NCBI GenBank assembly: GCA_019843655.1
Contig: JACDQD010000008.1
Coordinates: forward strand, 15,410,442-15,474,441
DNA length: 64,000 bases
Source of the DNA: Lethocerus indicus
Taxonomy: Eukaryota; Arthropoda; Insecta; Hemiptera; Belostomatidae
Reading direction: 5' to 3'
The position numbers and the translations under genes are program-made. The notes beneath the pieces are model-generated. The model did not search any database. It was not told the origin of the DNA and saw only the letters and a program-made list of their open reading frames with translations. This document shows, one piece after another, positions 39,937-51,361 of the stretch (positions within the stretch are counted from its first letter, which is position 1; every line of letters begins with the position of its first letter).

Positions 39937-40014
39937 GTTTAGCATATGTTCTGACATACGTTTGCAAAGATTCTGTATTAGTTCACTTAATTGCGCACTA
40001 TCCTTAAGGTCCAT
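39937..40014 (-). CDS. Possible first coding exon A (26 codons) ending at a GTAAGT donor
   Basis: On the minus strand an ATG at 40014 (context catATGG) opens a frame beginning MDLKDSAQLSELIQ. It runs 26 codons to the donor AAC followed by gtaagttt. The frame ends in phase 0, which fits exon B. Joined, the product would read ...SEHMLN, then DDPCAVGK (exon B), then ASGPPVQ (exon C). The residues look like a short amphipathic helix. An in-frame TAG about 45 bases upstream of the ATG fits a 5' UTR. No convincing acceptor precedes it, so this would be a first exon with transcription starting somewhere upstream. The intron to exon B would be 3,173 bp. A GTAAGT next to a short open frame can arise by chance, and phase agreement alone has a one-in-three chance, so the call is tentative. 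The alternative is a start at ATG 36715 in exon B with a non-coding first exon elsewhere. Confidence 0.32.
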
Positions 40015-40956
40015 ATGTATTATACTGTTTTTAAGCCTCGTAAATGTATTTTGTAACTAAGCTTAAGCTTACACACTAGTGACTCGGTTATTATTCAGTG
40101 CTCGAAACTCTCAATTATGCGGTTACATAAAAAAATAACCAGAACGGTGGTTGAGAACGAAATGATTTTGTTGCTGTGAAAATCAATTTAGAAAGAACAT
40201 ATAAATAATATACAGGATTAGCCAAGATCCAATTTCTAAATTCGTTCAGCGAATTACAAATTGTAATTGGTATTTTCTCTCCTTGCCTACAATTAGCAAA
40301 GACCGCTTAACAATTAAATAAACAATTACGCAATTATTTTACTTCTCCAATTAACTTATTCTCCGCCCTCTGACAAGAGTTTACGACCGAAAAATGTTAA
40401 AATAAAAATACAGGGTGGTTAATATTTATGGCAAGACAAAAACAAACATGGGGAAGGGAATGCAGAAAATAGGCCGAGCGTGTAATAGAGCCATATTTCA
40501 ATTTCCGGACTGACCATTTGTGCAGGCAAATGGTGTTTTCGCGTTATAGTTCTGCAACGATAATCGCCATAGATACTACTGAAGACTGGAACACGAAATT
40601 AACCCACTGGTTTGTAAATTTATACGAGCTATTAAAGTAGTTTATGGGAGCAACAATACGTTTGGCGTAAAGATTTTATGCTCCAATTTTTTTATATACA
40701 TAATATATTATGTGATTTTAATATACATAATAATTTATAATTCACGAACCAATACAAAATTACCTATTCTGAATGGCACAAAAATGTCTAAACTTTCTCT
40801 TTCAGAAGATTTATTTTGGCCTCTCGCCATCGCAGACGGGTGCCAACAGATTAACAGCGGTAATTAGTTCAAGAGGCTTATGGGTACATCTCCACGAGAG
40901 TTAGGGACATCACAAGACGTGTGATTCCGTTCCTCCCCGTCCTTGTTTGGTCCTAT

Positions 40957-41073
40957 GTTAGACCGGTTTCAGCCGAACTCGCCGTCGTTGCACGAACAAG
41001 GGTTACTCAAGCAAACAAATTAGGAGTGTTGTCATCACTGTACGACGGCCGGCAGCCGAAACCGGTCTACTGC
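40957..41073. repeat. Imperfect inverted repeat with AGACCGGTTT arms
   Basis: TAGACCGGTTTCAGCC (40959-40974) faces GCCGAAACCGGTCTA (41055-41069). Similarity extends inward through a CCGTCGT segment on each side. The same word occurs singly at 53586-53600 and 58315-58329. The pair could bound a small element of about 115 bp or be two insertions of the same repeat end. Confidence 0.6.
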
Positions 41074-42864
41074 GTGTCCAAACAAGAGAGAGGAAACATC
41101 AGACGAGTGATGATAACAGTTATGTCTATTTTAAAAACCAATATTATTAATGATGCTGATAATTAAGTATGGTTTTATTCTTATCTTAAACATTTTTAGA
41201 CAGCAGATGAATTTTATTTTGTAAATAAATTATCGAAACGTTATGTGTCCTACAAGAATTGGGAATGTTTATGTAATGCGGAATCTTCCTTAAGTTCAAT
41301 ATTGTGAGGGGCAAATCCTAATATAAATTAGGAAATTATTCCTGAAACAAGAATCGTAAGCTCTATAAATAGCGGAGTATTTGTGTGTTTGTGGAGGCGT
41401 TCTTGAAATATTCCGTCGGCGCTCAAATAAATCAGGAATTTAAAATTCAAAGGAGAGTTGCGGATTATGAAAAATGCTTAAACATAAAGCCGAGCGAAGA
41501 AATACGACACCGACTCCCGGAAACAGCCGTAGGGGGGAGGGAGGGGGAAAGCTCGTCTTTGACGCCGGTCAAAAAAGTCCAACGGGGGCGACAAGCCGCG
41601 CCAACAATTTATGTCGAAAGATAAAAAACCAATTTATTTTTATTTTAATGCTCAGTCGCAGAGTGAGAGCCGGCCGCCGGAGTGAGAGGACGGCCGCCGT
41701 TGCGAAACAAGCTTGAAACTCCCGATTATTTACGGTTATATACTCGCCCGTACATATACATATGTATGTACAATGGCAGGATTGAACGTGAAACGCGAGG
41801 GGGTGACGCCTGTTTCGAGTTCTGAGACCGCGATCATATTTTGCCCGGGCCACTCATAGAATAAACACTAAATTGTTGTGATTCTTTATACGGGTTTCGA
41901 GTTGTTCACCAAATTACATAATTGTTAACACAACACATGGTTACGAACATATGTACTTCTACCAGAATGGGGACTGAAACTAAAGATAGGCTACTGACAG
42001 ATTATCTTCGTGATTTGACTTACCTAGACTATAAATGTTTAAAACATAGTAAAGAAGTGTACTGTATGCAAAACTGATATAATTCGTGGCAGTTTTTATT
42101 TTTCGATATGACAGAGGAGCTATTTCTTTATTCATCAGAAAATAACGTGCCCGGACACGTAAAGCATGGTTAGAATCATTCCTTTATCGGGACCGTGTAC
42201 AGGTAATTTCGAAATGTTATACGTGCCAAGAATATGTTCATGACAATTTTCTCACAAGGGCTTATGTGTCACCGCTGTGACAGAATACCTCTCTTCATAA
42301 ACCGACCAGCGCAAGAACCTAACTGTCTGTACCACTGTAAAACTACGACATGAGATGGACCAAAACACAGATGGTGCGAAACGAAATATATAAATATATC
42401 GCGAAAATAATCATTAGCCATTATGACATTACAAGCTCTACCATTACAACACATATATTGAACTATATAAATGCCATATCTGAATGGAACCTCTTTGAAG
42501 TCCCCGAAGTACAACCACGGACTGGAACATGTACCGTCAGTTTAAAGGGGAACCTGAACCTATTTAATAGGTACATAGCGAGGGGTAAACACTGTGCTCA
42601 CTAAAAGGAATAAGGCAGGCAGGTGGAGGGACGCTTAGGTGGGATGACCAATGTTTGCCGAGGGAGGAGGCACAGGTTGAGCAGGGGGTTGCGCAACCGA
42701 GGCGGCCCACACGATATGACGCCACACACACTATCTAATATAATGTCTACTCGCCATCATGTGTGTGTGAGTGTGTGTAGTCGGGAGACACACACACTCG
42801 TACACTGGTACACGGGGCCGGTGAAGAGTCAACTTTCACCTTAGCATCCTCCGTGGGAACTGGG

Positions 42865-42890
42865 ACCATCACCATTACCATCACCATCAC
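42865..42890 (+). repeat. Short (CCATCA)n imperfect repeat
   Basis: Four near-copies of a hexamer (ccatca, ccatta, ccatca, ccatca). In one frame it spells HHHYHHHH within an open frame of about 60 codons that has no plausible splice sites, so I do not call it coding. Confidence 0.7.
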
Positions 42891-43568
42891 GACCGACATG
42901 CCCCGCGCACCTCTCTCCTTTTATCTTCTCCCCTTACATTCTCTTTTATCCGTCCTCCCTTTCTCCCGTTTATCAGAGAAGAACAGGCATATCCAGAATT
43001 AGGGACGACGGCATACTAGTGGCGGACTTGTCGCCCAGAAGTGAATGCTATTTAAAATGCCTCCGACCCCCATCTTACGGTTGGAATGGAACAAAATTCC
43101 AGCTAAGCCTGAGAGTTGCAGATAATCACTTCACAAATATTCGAAGCTTATAATAGGTAGTTGTGAAAAAAAGATAGGTAATCATTTTAACCGAGTCACA
43201 GTAGAGGTTAACTTATAACAAAATCACAATAGATTCCAATAGATCATACAGGTGGAGCAATTCAAACTTATGAAATCGCAATTATGACTGTTTTCCAGTA
43301 TAACTCGTATTCAGTATTCTAGCAATGAGAACAAAACAAATGGCTACACATAGGCCGTTCACAATCGACAATTGGAGGACTTAAAGTCACCGCTTACTCA
43401 ATAGAACGCGTAAACTGCTCTCGGTGGATGTCTAAATTGAGTGCCGGGACCGCGTAGGTGACGGTGGGAAACGCTGGCCGGTTAAAAGGGGGGTCGCGAA
43501 TAAGACCGGGAGAGGTCTTACGATAATCTATTAGTATGCGGGGCCCCCGTGGGAGTTAGTGCCGCCGC

Positions 43569-45873
43569 TGATGCAACCGACACGACGCTAACACACTCCC
43601 CGAAGGAGCATCACTCTTTCTCCCTCCCTCCCTCCCTCTCCCTCTCCCTCTCCCCCAGTCTCTCTCCTCTCGCCCTAACTTAAGCCTCTCTGATGCAACA
43701 GGAGGGCGTTTCCCCTACAAGATACCAACACGAACGGGTGGAGCATCGCTCTCTTCAGGGTAGGCATTCAAAAATTTAATGTAAAATCTTTACTAGACCA
43801 AAGTATATAATTAAAGCAATAAACCAAATATTTTCATAACTGACAATAAAGATAATATATAACGCGATCCTTCGCAAATGACAATTAGTTGATTTTAGAC
43901 TATTACACTAAGAGATATTCATTATTTTACTCAGACGGACCTGTAAGGTTAATGATCCTATTGACGATGGCGACAAACCGGTATAGCAAAGGGCATTTTT
44001 AGAGTGATGGTACTGTCTGGTACACTTATTATTTTGAAAATATAACGTCCCAAAAGGTGAAATGCCATTATAATCACGGCCGTTTATCACTTCGCCTACC
44101 TATCTTTATTCTCGATCATGATTTATAGCCTCGAGAATAACAATGTTGCAAGCGGAGCCGTAACAAAAGTCCGATCATTCTGCTAACAGTGTATTAATTT
44201 CTACGCTTTAGCATTACCGTTTATGTCAAACTCCACTGGTCACTTTTCTTTTTATTGATCAAGAAGAAGATTTCTTCCCGAGGAAGAACGTTTCTAGTGT
44301 TTTATGATTTTTTAAGTTTTATGATTGCATAGTAGGACCCATTAGCATCATCGTGTTTCTGTTATACTTGTATTACAAATTATTCTACTGGGACACTCTA
44401 AATATTACATATACATAATAATAAAATAATTTTTTCATATTTTATTGGTCCCTAGGCACGGATATAGAAGGTCGCTGCGAAGGACTCAAGTGACTGGTAG
44501 CTCTGATGCAACTAGACGGAGGAGCATCATTTTCCACTCCCTTCCCGACAATTTAAATATTTAAAAACAAAATCCACCGCAAACTGTCCTCGCTTCCTAA
44601 TCCACTGGTAAATAAAAAATCCTCCCACTGAATGCGTAGTAAAGCTTGTCGCTGGCGGACAGTAATATTTTATGACTTCGATATTCTCGTTCCTTGGATC
44701 CTTAACGAAATTATTAATCAGGCCTGGATCCCCGCCTTAATAAGTGGGGGCGGTCCTCGACCGAATAATCCTCAATCCAACCCGGATATTGTGTTCAAAA
44801 ACAGTTAGTTCCACCTGAGTCAATATGGATAGATCTAAGAACCGGACGCAGAGAATACGTAGGTAGTTTGCCCTTTACTATTACAAAATAAAGTACATGA
44901 TTGCTAGCCGTGATGTAACTGGGCGTTTCCCCTTTGAGAGGTGGAGGGTACAGGAGCATCACCCCCTCCTCCCTTCTGTCCCGGGTGCTCGTCTCCGTCT
45001 CCTCCAGTCCGGTTCCCACGGGGGGGTCCGCCTCCTCCCGGCTAAATGTCAGCCCCCGGCCGTCTCATCCCGGGGCTCGCTCTTTCGCGGCTTCCCACCC
45101 TTGAGGAGCCCGCGCCATATTTCTTCTTCTCCACGGTCTGACCTTCCCCGCCTTTAACGAATTTCGTCACCCCGTTTCGCAGCTCCGAGGGAGGCCGCAT
45201 AGACAATGATCCGAGAAACACAGCGTTTCTGCTCGTTTGAGAATTATTAAAGCGGGCGGCGGATTAATGCCTCGACGATATGTCTTCTGTCCGGGGAAAA
45301 ATATTTCACGTAATTTTCAATAAATTCATCACACACTATCTCCTGCCTCCGCTCGCCGATTTGGTCTAGCGCTAGACCGGTTGCTGCTTCTTGACAATAA
45401 ATCATTAAGTATTCACGCAGTGTACGAAGGAACATTTCAGTATTACTGGGGTAGATCAAACGGATTTAACGGATGAATTACTCGATAGAATGCTGTACCC
45501 CATTACACAAAAATATTATAAGGTTATCCTATACACACATCGGATAATGCCAATTATTCTTGAATCTTTTGAATACACACTTTAATTGGTCGATTCTTCC
45601 AACACAAGGGCTGCTTTATAATAGGGTAAGAAATCATTGTAAAATCATTCACGGTTCACAAAGTCATTAGCGTCGAATGGGCATCGCACCATTTGAGTCA
45701 CGTTTCATAACGTTTTAATGAGTCCAATAAAAAATTAACCGTAATAAATTCCAAAGGGTAACGGCTGACAATTATATTCTCGAAGGGAAGCCATAAAAAA
45801 AGAACAAACAGAAAAAGAAACAGAAAGCTCGGAGAGCGTCCATCCTTTCTAAAAGTGGGTGTACGTTGCATCA
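43569..45873. promoter_or_regulatory. Cluster of five TGATGYAAC words (ATF4-C/EBP composite-like), four paired with GGAGCATC
   Basis: TGATGCAAC occurs at 43569-43577, 43691-43699 and 44504-44512, TGATGTAAC at 44911-44919, and the reverse complement GTTGCATCA at 45865-45873. The first four are followed by GGAGCATC at 43605, 43740, 44521 and 44953, each leading into pyrimidine-rich DNA. The copies at 43691 and 44911 also share GGGCGTTTCCCCT (43704-43716 and 44921-44933). TGATGCAAT/C is the established ATF4-C/EBP composite (amino-acid-response) core. Whether these sites bind anything is inference, and the shared flanks mean the cluster could instead be copies of a small repeat. Confidence 0.5.
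43617..43668 (+). repeat. Polypyrimidine tract (CCCT/CTCTCC repeats)
   Basis: A CCCT/CCTCTC-rich run of about 50 bases directly follows the first GGAGCATCA of the 43.6-kb cluster and ends at ccccag followed by tctctctcc. It resembles an over-long splice acceptor tract, but no open exon follows. Confidence 0.8.
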
Positions 45874-46971
45874 ACCCACCAGGTTTGAGAGAGCCCCACC
45901 TCATCCTATTAAAACCATCGTCCTTAATCAATAAGTTAAATTTCGTGTTTCACTTTCGTCCCCTTCCATCTGAGCCGGCCGGCCACCTGTCCGTTCGCGC
46001 CCGATCCCACGGCTGGCTACGCGTTGTGAAATTATGCCCCTGCACGATGGGGGGGGGGCGCTGGTACACACAAAAACACATTATAATTTTAATCGTACCT
46101 TGGACATTATGACGCAACTGTTACGTTCTACAGACTACGTACATTAAATATGTAATGTTTTAAATACCAATTTTGTTTAATCGAGACCAATAAACAATTG
46201 TCTACAAGTAATTACAAAAAATACGCGGTTTAGACGTTATTACAGAGACCGATGCTTCCCTCTCAGATAATCAAAATAATTATTTAGGGTGGATTAGACG
46301 GCTCTACGAGATATTTCGGTATAAACAGCCCGCAGAATGATTCTTTTTCGTTTTCTGTTTGTTTCGCCCGGGCAATAAAGGTGCCGACTCATTACAATGT
46401 TTATACCATTTGGTCGGTAGCGCTTTCATCCGTTTAATGCCTTTATTTTAAAACAAATTATTTATGATATTCCAGAAACGGATTAATTATTTTTATTACA
46501 AACGAACTAATACATTTCTCTAACATTTTCCGAGAAAACGAAAGAACAAATTCCGAATGATCTGTGTAGAGTTACGTGCCCATAGTTAGGTTAAGGAATA
46601 TATATAAAATATACAGGACCGTGTTGAATAGTAACTGGTGCTACTTAAAAATTATAATAAATAATCGTCTATATACGAGAAGCGTGTTAAATTCCTAAAT
46701 AGGTCAATAACCACGGCGCTATACACTTGAGAGAGCGGCTCATTTCGAATTGGTGCCGAGCGCATTACTGTTACGATTATGATCCATTGTAACATGTTCC
46801 ACTATTGGGCAACGGGGCTGGTAATGGAGACGAGGCGCGATGTGTAATATTTCCCATGGTTATTATCAATAAAATGGGTCGCGCGGCACAGGAGCAGCGG
46901 CCACTTTTATTGGACACTTCCGCTTATCGCGCTCCATCTCCCATGCACGCACGCATTCGCCCCTCTCATAG

Positions 46972-46974
<3 letters not shown>

Positions 46975-47005
<31 letters not shown>
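46975..47005. repeat. Short (CT)n microsatellite
   Basis: An uninterrupted CT array of about 15 units, followed by cccagg. Confidence 0.95.
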
Positions 47006-47007
<2 letters not shown>

Positions 47008-49151
47008 AGGCTATCTCTGTTTCTCTCCCCGCTTGCATTGCCTCACTCAAGGACGCTAATTAGCATGTGTGCACAATAAAAATATCATAAAGCTACACAA
47101 GACTCCCCACTCCCCCCGCCCCCACAGCGGGCCACATTTGTCGAAGAGCCGGTTCCCACTCCCCTGCGGTGGCTGGCGCTTCACTCTGTCGAAACGAAAG
47201 TGAAACACACAGGAGAAAGTCGATGGCGGAACGTGGAATCTATTATTATAAGAATCTACAGGGGAGTGTGTAAAAATAAACGCCGGATAAGACAAACTCG
47301 GTAAACAATTTCAACTCCGAACAACGGTTTACAAAGTTCAAACGGGAAAAACAGTTCAACAAATAATACACACCACAAATAATTCTCTATCTATACAACA
47401 ATAAAAATGAAATGCATCTAATGGTTATGTAATGTAACAAAATAAATTAAATATTACATAATATTTAGTCTACTTAAGGAAGCCATTTAGTGCTGATTAC
47501 TGAAATAGGGATGTAACGTAAATAATCAACGTGAAGACATCATTTTTCTGCCGGTAGGAAAAATATTCAGGCAAATGAGCACCATTTTACGGATTGAGCA
47601 AATAATGCCGCGTGAACGCTCGACTGCCGGCCCGTGTGTAGCAACGCCCCATGCTGTTTTTTTTTATTTTCAACAATGTTAAGATAACAGCAATCAAAGA
47701 CCTTTCACGGTCGCTCAGGTTTCCGACTGTATAACAATCGAATGGGATTGGTACAAGAATGTGAAAATCGCAGAGTATAAATCGACCCAAAAAGAATATA
47801 AAACGTTTTATGCAAAAGTAGAACAGTAATACTGAAACGCAGGAATTGTCGTTTACGACTCCATTTAATGAAGCCTGAACTACACGACTGTCTTACATTC
47901 TTAATTATGACATATGTAACCGACCGACAAGAAAGGGAAAATATGTCCCGGCCAATCATTTTAAGAATGTCTGAGCCGTTGGAGGATTGAACTTTGCCGG
48001 TCCGTCTTTCGGCTCCGTTCCCAGTGCACAATGACTTCGGCGTGTAATGAGATACTTCAATCGGTTCGAAATTTCATTCGGGAAAATATATCGAATCGAA
48101 TATTAGAACCTCCGCCCTCCGCCGTGTATTAGGGGGGCCGAATTGGTTTCCGAGCCGGGATATAGTTGTGCCGCGATTGGCTTTGGAATTACTACTAGTA
48201 TGGGAGAGAAGATGATGCTCATCTTCTTTAGCGGGAGCATTGGGGCCACACCCAGTCGACCAGGGCGCTGTTGCCAGCTCTTTTCAACGCTACATCGAAT
48301 ACAATTCAGTATCATCCTCTCTATACACGGCCAAGGTTCCCCCATCCCATCTCCTTCACCAAGAGATTCTTAATCCCACTTTCCTCCCTTCTATTAATCG
48401 TACGGGCTTATTAATCGGTTAACATTAAAAACGGGAAATACAGGAATTTATGACGTTTCTAAACTCTATGTATCAAAGTTGTATACTTTGAGTTCAATGT
48501 GTGGTGCAAGCGTCCCCTGTCGGCCATGTCAGTGTCGTTTAATGGACCACTAGTGAGAACTAATTCGTAGTCTCGGCATCATTAGTAGTTACACTAAAGT
48601 AATAATGTTACGGTTTCGGACTATTATCAGTAAAACCTTACATTCCCTCTAAATTTTATAATAATTAATATTAACGGTTCTAACTATGAATCGAATTAAC
48701 ACATCAAATCCAACAAATGAATACTTTCATCACCACCGCGACGATCTGTCTAACCAGAAACCAGTGCTGAGGAATTTAGTAATATTAGTTTAACAGAGCC
48801 ACTAGATATAAAATAAACGGATGTGGCAACGAATTCAGAGATAGGACCTACCCAGCAGTAAAATTTTGGCTTATTTTTACACTGCGCGTTAAAATACTCC
48901 GATATGAATTCCCAGTTCATATTGACTCATTCAAAATGAAATTAATAAAGATCAGATATGGGAAGTGTTTATTAGAGGATACTGTAGAAATTACTATGAA
49001 GACAGTTGCATTAGATAGACTCCCGGTGGGCAGGGCCTGCGATTGGCCTCCCGCTCCAATCGACAGTTAGCCAATCTATTACTATATAGGCCGAGTAAGT
49101 CCTTCACGCACGACACAAGCGCAAGCCTCACGAACACGGACACCCCAACGG

Positions 49152-49272
<121 letters not shown>

Positions 49273-49926
49273 CACTATCTGGTTTTCTGTCCTTGCGCTG
49301 TATGCCGCGGCTACACATCCCCTCCCTCCATCATTCCCTCCTCCCTCCCTTCCACAACCAACACGTCCCATCTTCACCACGCCGCATAAATCTACGTACA
49401 ACACAACCCTGTCACGGGTTCCACGGACTATCCCCAAGTCCCAACGCCGACGACTTTACCTGCAGTACCCTCTACCTTCCAAAACCTTATCTAAAACTTA
49501 ATGTCATCCTTCCGTCAAACGATTTTTGCTTACTACACGTCATCCTAAACGTTACTTTTTCATATGGCCGAGCGAGGTTACACATATTGCTTATTTACAT
49601 TAAATGCGCCCAGTAACGTATTGATTCTGTAAAATATTAACGCTTCGTCATATTAGGGGAAGTAAAATGGGTATTATCAGGGGCCGTATCGGTTGTAATA
49701 TTGCGAACGGATATAGATCGCGATAAAGATATAGGACCGGCCGGCGGACTTGGGAAACAAGCGGTTGGGCGGCTACCGTCGTAAAGCCGCCGTATTTATA
49801 GACATTGCTCCAATAACCATATCGAAATCGCATATCTTTAAATATATATGCGTCCACCTTCAACCCGTTAGTTAAAGGCCGAACACGTTCGGTACAAAAC
49901 CAAAGACATATTTCATTCTGAGTTCA

Positions 49927-49927
<1 letters not shown>

Positions 49928-49975
<48 letters not shown>
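49928..49975. repeat. (TA)n microsatellite, about 24 units
   Basis: A pure 48-bp TA array flanked by agttcag and acttt. Confidence 0.97.
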
Positions 49976-49976
<1 letters not shown>

Positions 49977-50060
49977 CTTTCATTACTACTATTTACAATA
50001 ATTATAACACCCAATAATGTTTCTCATGCATTTATACTACAAATTTGGAGTATGTCAGCT

Positions 50061-50083
50061 ATGTAGGGTAAGATACCCTACAT
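50061..50083. repeat. Perfect 10-bp hairpin with a 3-base loop
   Basis: ATGTAGGGTA, loop aga, then TACCCTACAT. The stem lies about 85 bp after the TA microsatellite. Confidence 0.8.
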
Positions 50084-51294
50084 CAGCGCGCTATGAATAG
50101 TGGGATTGACGTACCTAAAATCCTGTTATACTTGTATAAATAATCATAAGTAGGCTCAACGGACAAATTTAAATCAGCAGGTAATCCATATCAGGAAGTA
50201 TGCCCTGTCAACCGACTGCAGTGAAAACTGGTAATTACCAATCGGCCGCTGCCGTACTCGACAGTGATTAGAATCAAATTACAGTCAAATTTTCATTAAT
50301 TAATTGCAGAGTAAATTTATTCGAGCGGCGTGCGTCGAATTCCCGAAATGAACATGCGAGTCCCGCCGAACGCGCCCATAAACCGTCCTTGGCCGACCAT
50401 TGTCTCAAGGCTCCTCGGGCGCAATAAAAAAAATGAAGAAACAGAACGAGCATAAATAACGGCCGGGAATAAATAAAACGTTAGATAATAGGGCGCGTCC
50501 CATATTTGGCGGTCGTTGAGTCGGCCGTATCCCGTAATTTCTTTTGGCCGCTCACCAAAAAGCCCGGGCGTCGTCCAAGACGCGGATGACAAGGCGAGTG
50601 AACCGCGTTTACGAAATGGAGCCGCCGAGGGTAGAAAGTGATGCTATCAGCCCGATAAACCGGTGAAAGGACCCCTTTTGGCCGGCCGGCGAAACCGCCC
50701 GGCCATTCCGGCGAGTGCCCGGCATACCGGGGGCCTACATAATAGTACGCCCAGCATAATATTACCCGCCCATAATAATACCCGTGTAACAGTTGCCGGT
50801 TCTGTATAATGTAAGGGGACCTTTATAGCTCGACGAGCCGGCCCGCGTACCGTATAAGGCCGAGTTTTATGGGGACGAAAATTATTAATATTTTATTTAA
50901 AACATCTGCGCGAGATATTCATTAACTTATATGCTTATACTTTAATTCGATTATTATAAATAACCATGTTAAACTGTATAGTGAGATAAATTTATTTGGC
51001 AGACATTTCATAGTTCGAAACTCCCCTAGGAATGTCTGAATGAACGTCATCTTTGACCATGGCTGAGTATTTAACAAAGATGCCTAAGGGACGCTAGACC
51101 TCAATAGACAACAATTATATCCAGAAACATAATGGCCTATATTATTTTCATGGGTTACTAAATGATACGCGTAAACCTATGCAAAACTCAAAATTCACCA
51201 CCAATAATGTCGATGCAATCCTTTTAAGAGTAAACGTCGAATTCCAACAAAATCCCTTATTAAGCTCAGTTTCTTTTCATAAAAGAGGTGTTTG

Positions 51295-51361
51295 GGCCAT
51301 TTACGGGGATAAGGAGGTAAACCGGAATTCCCCCGTGTGTCCGATTTTACTGAATAATCAA
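51295..51361 (+). repeat. Two-copy dispersed repeat, copy 2
   Basis: This matches copy 1 at 38165 through GGCCATTTACGGGGATAAGG and AGGTAAACCGGAATTC, then TGAATAATCAA. The flanks beyond the shared segment show only weak similarity. Confidence 0.65.

Noticed and set aside
40814..40880. Plus-strand acceptor tttctctttcag followed by a frame reading KIYFGLSPSQTG
   Set aside because: The donor (GCG|gtaatt) is weak and no partner exon is seen; a run of open codons this long is expected by chance.
42017..42080. Minus-strand TCTAG|GTAAGTCA donor
   Set aside because: The preceding sequence has stops in the relevant frames and no acceptor; it could only be a non-coding exon.
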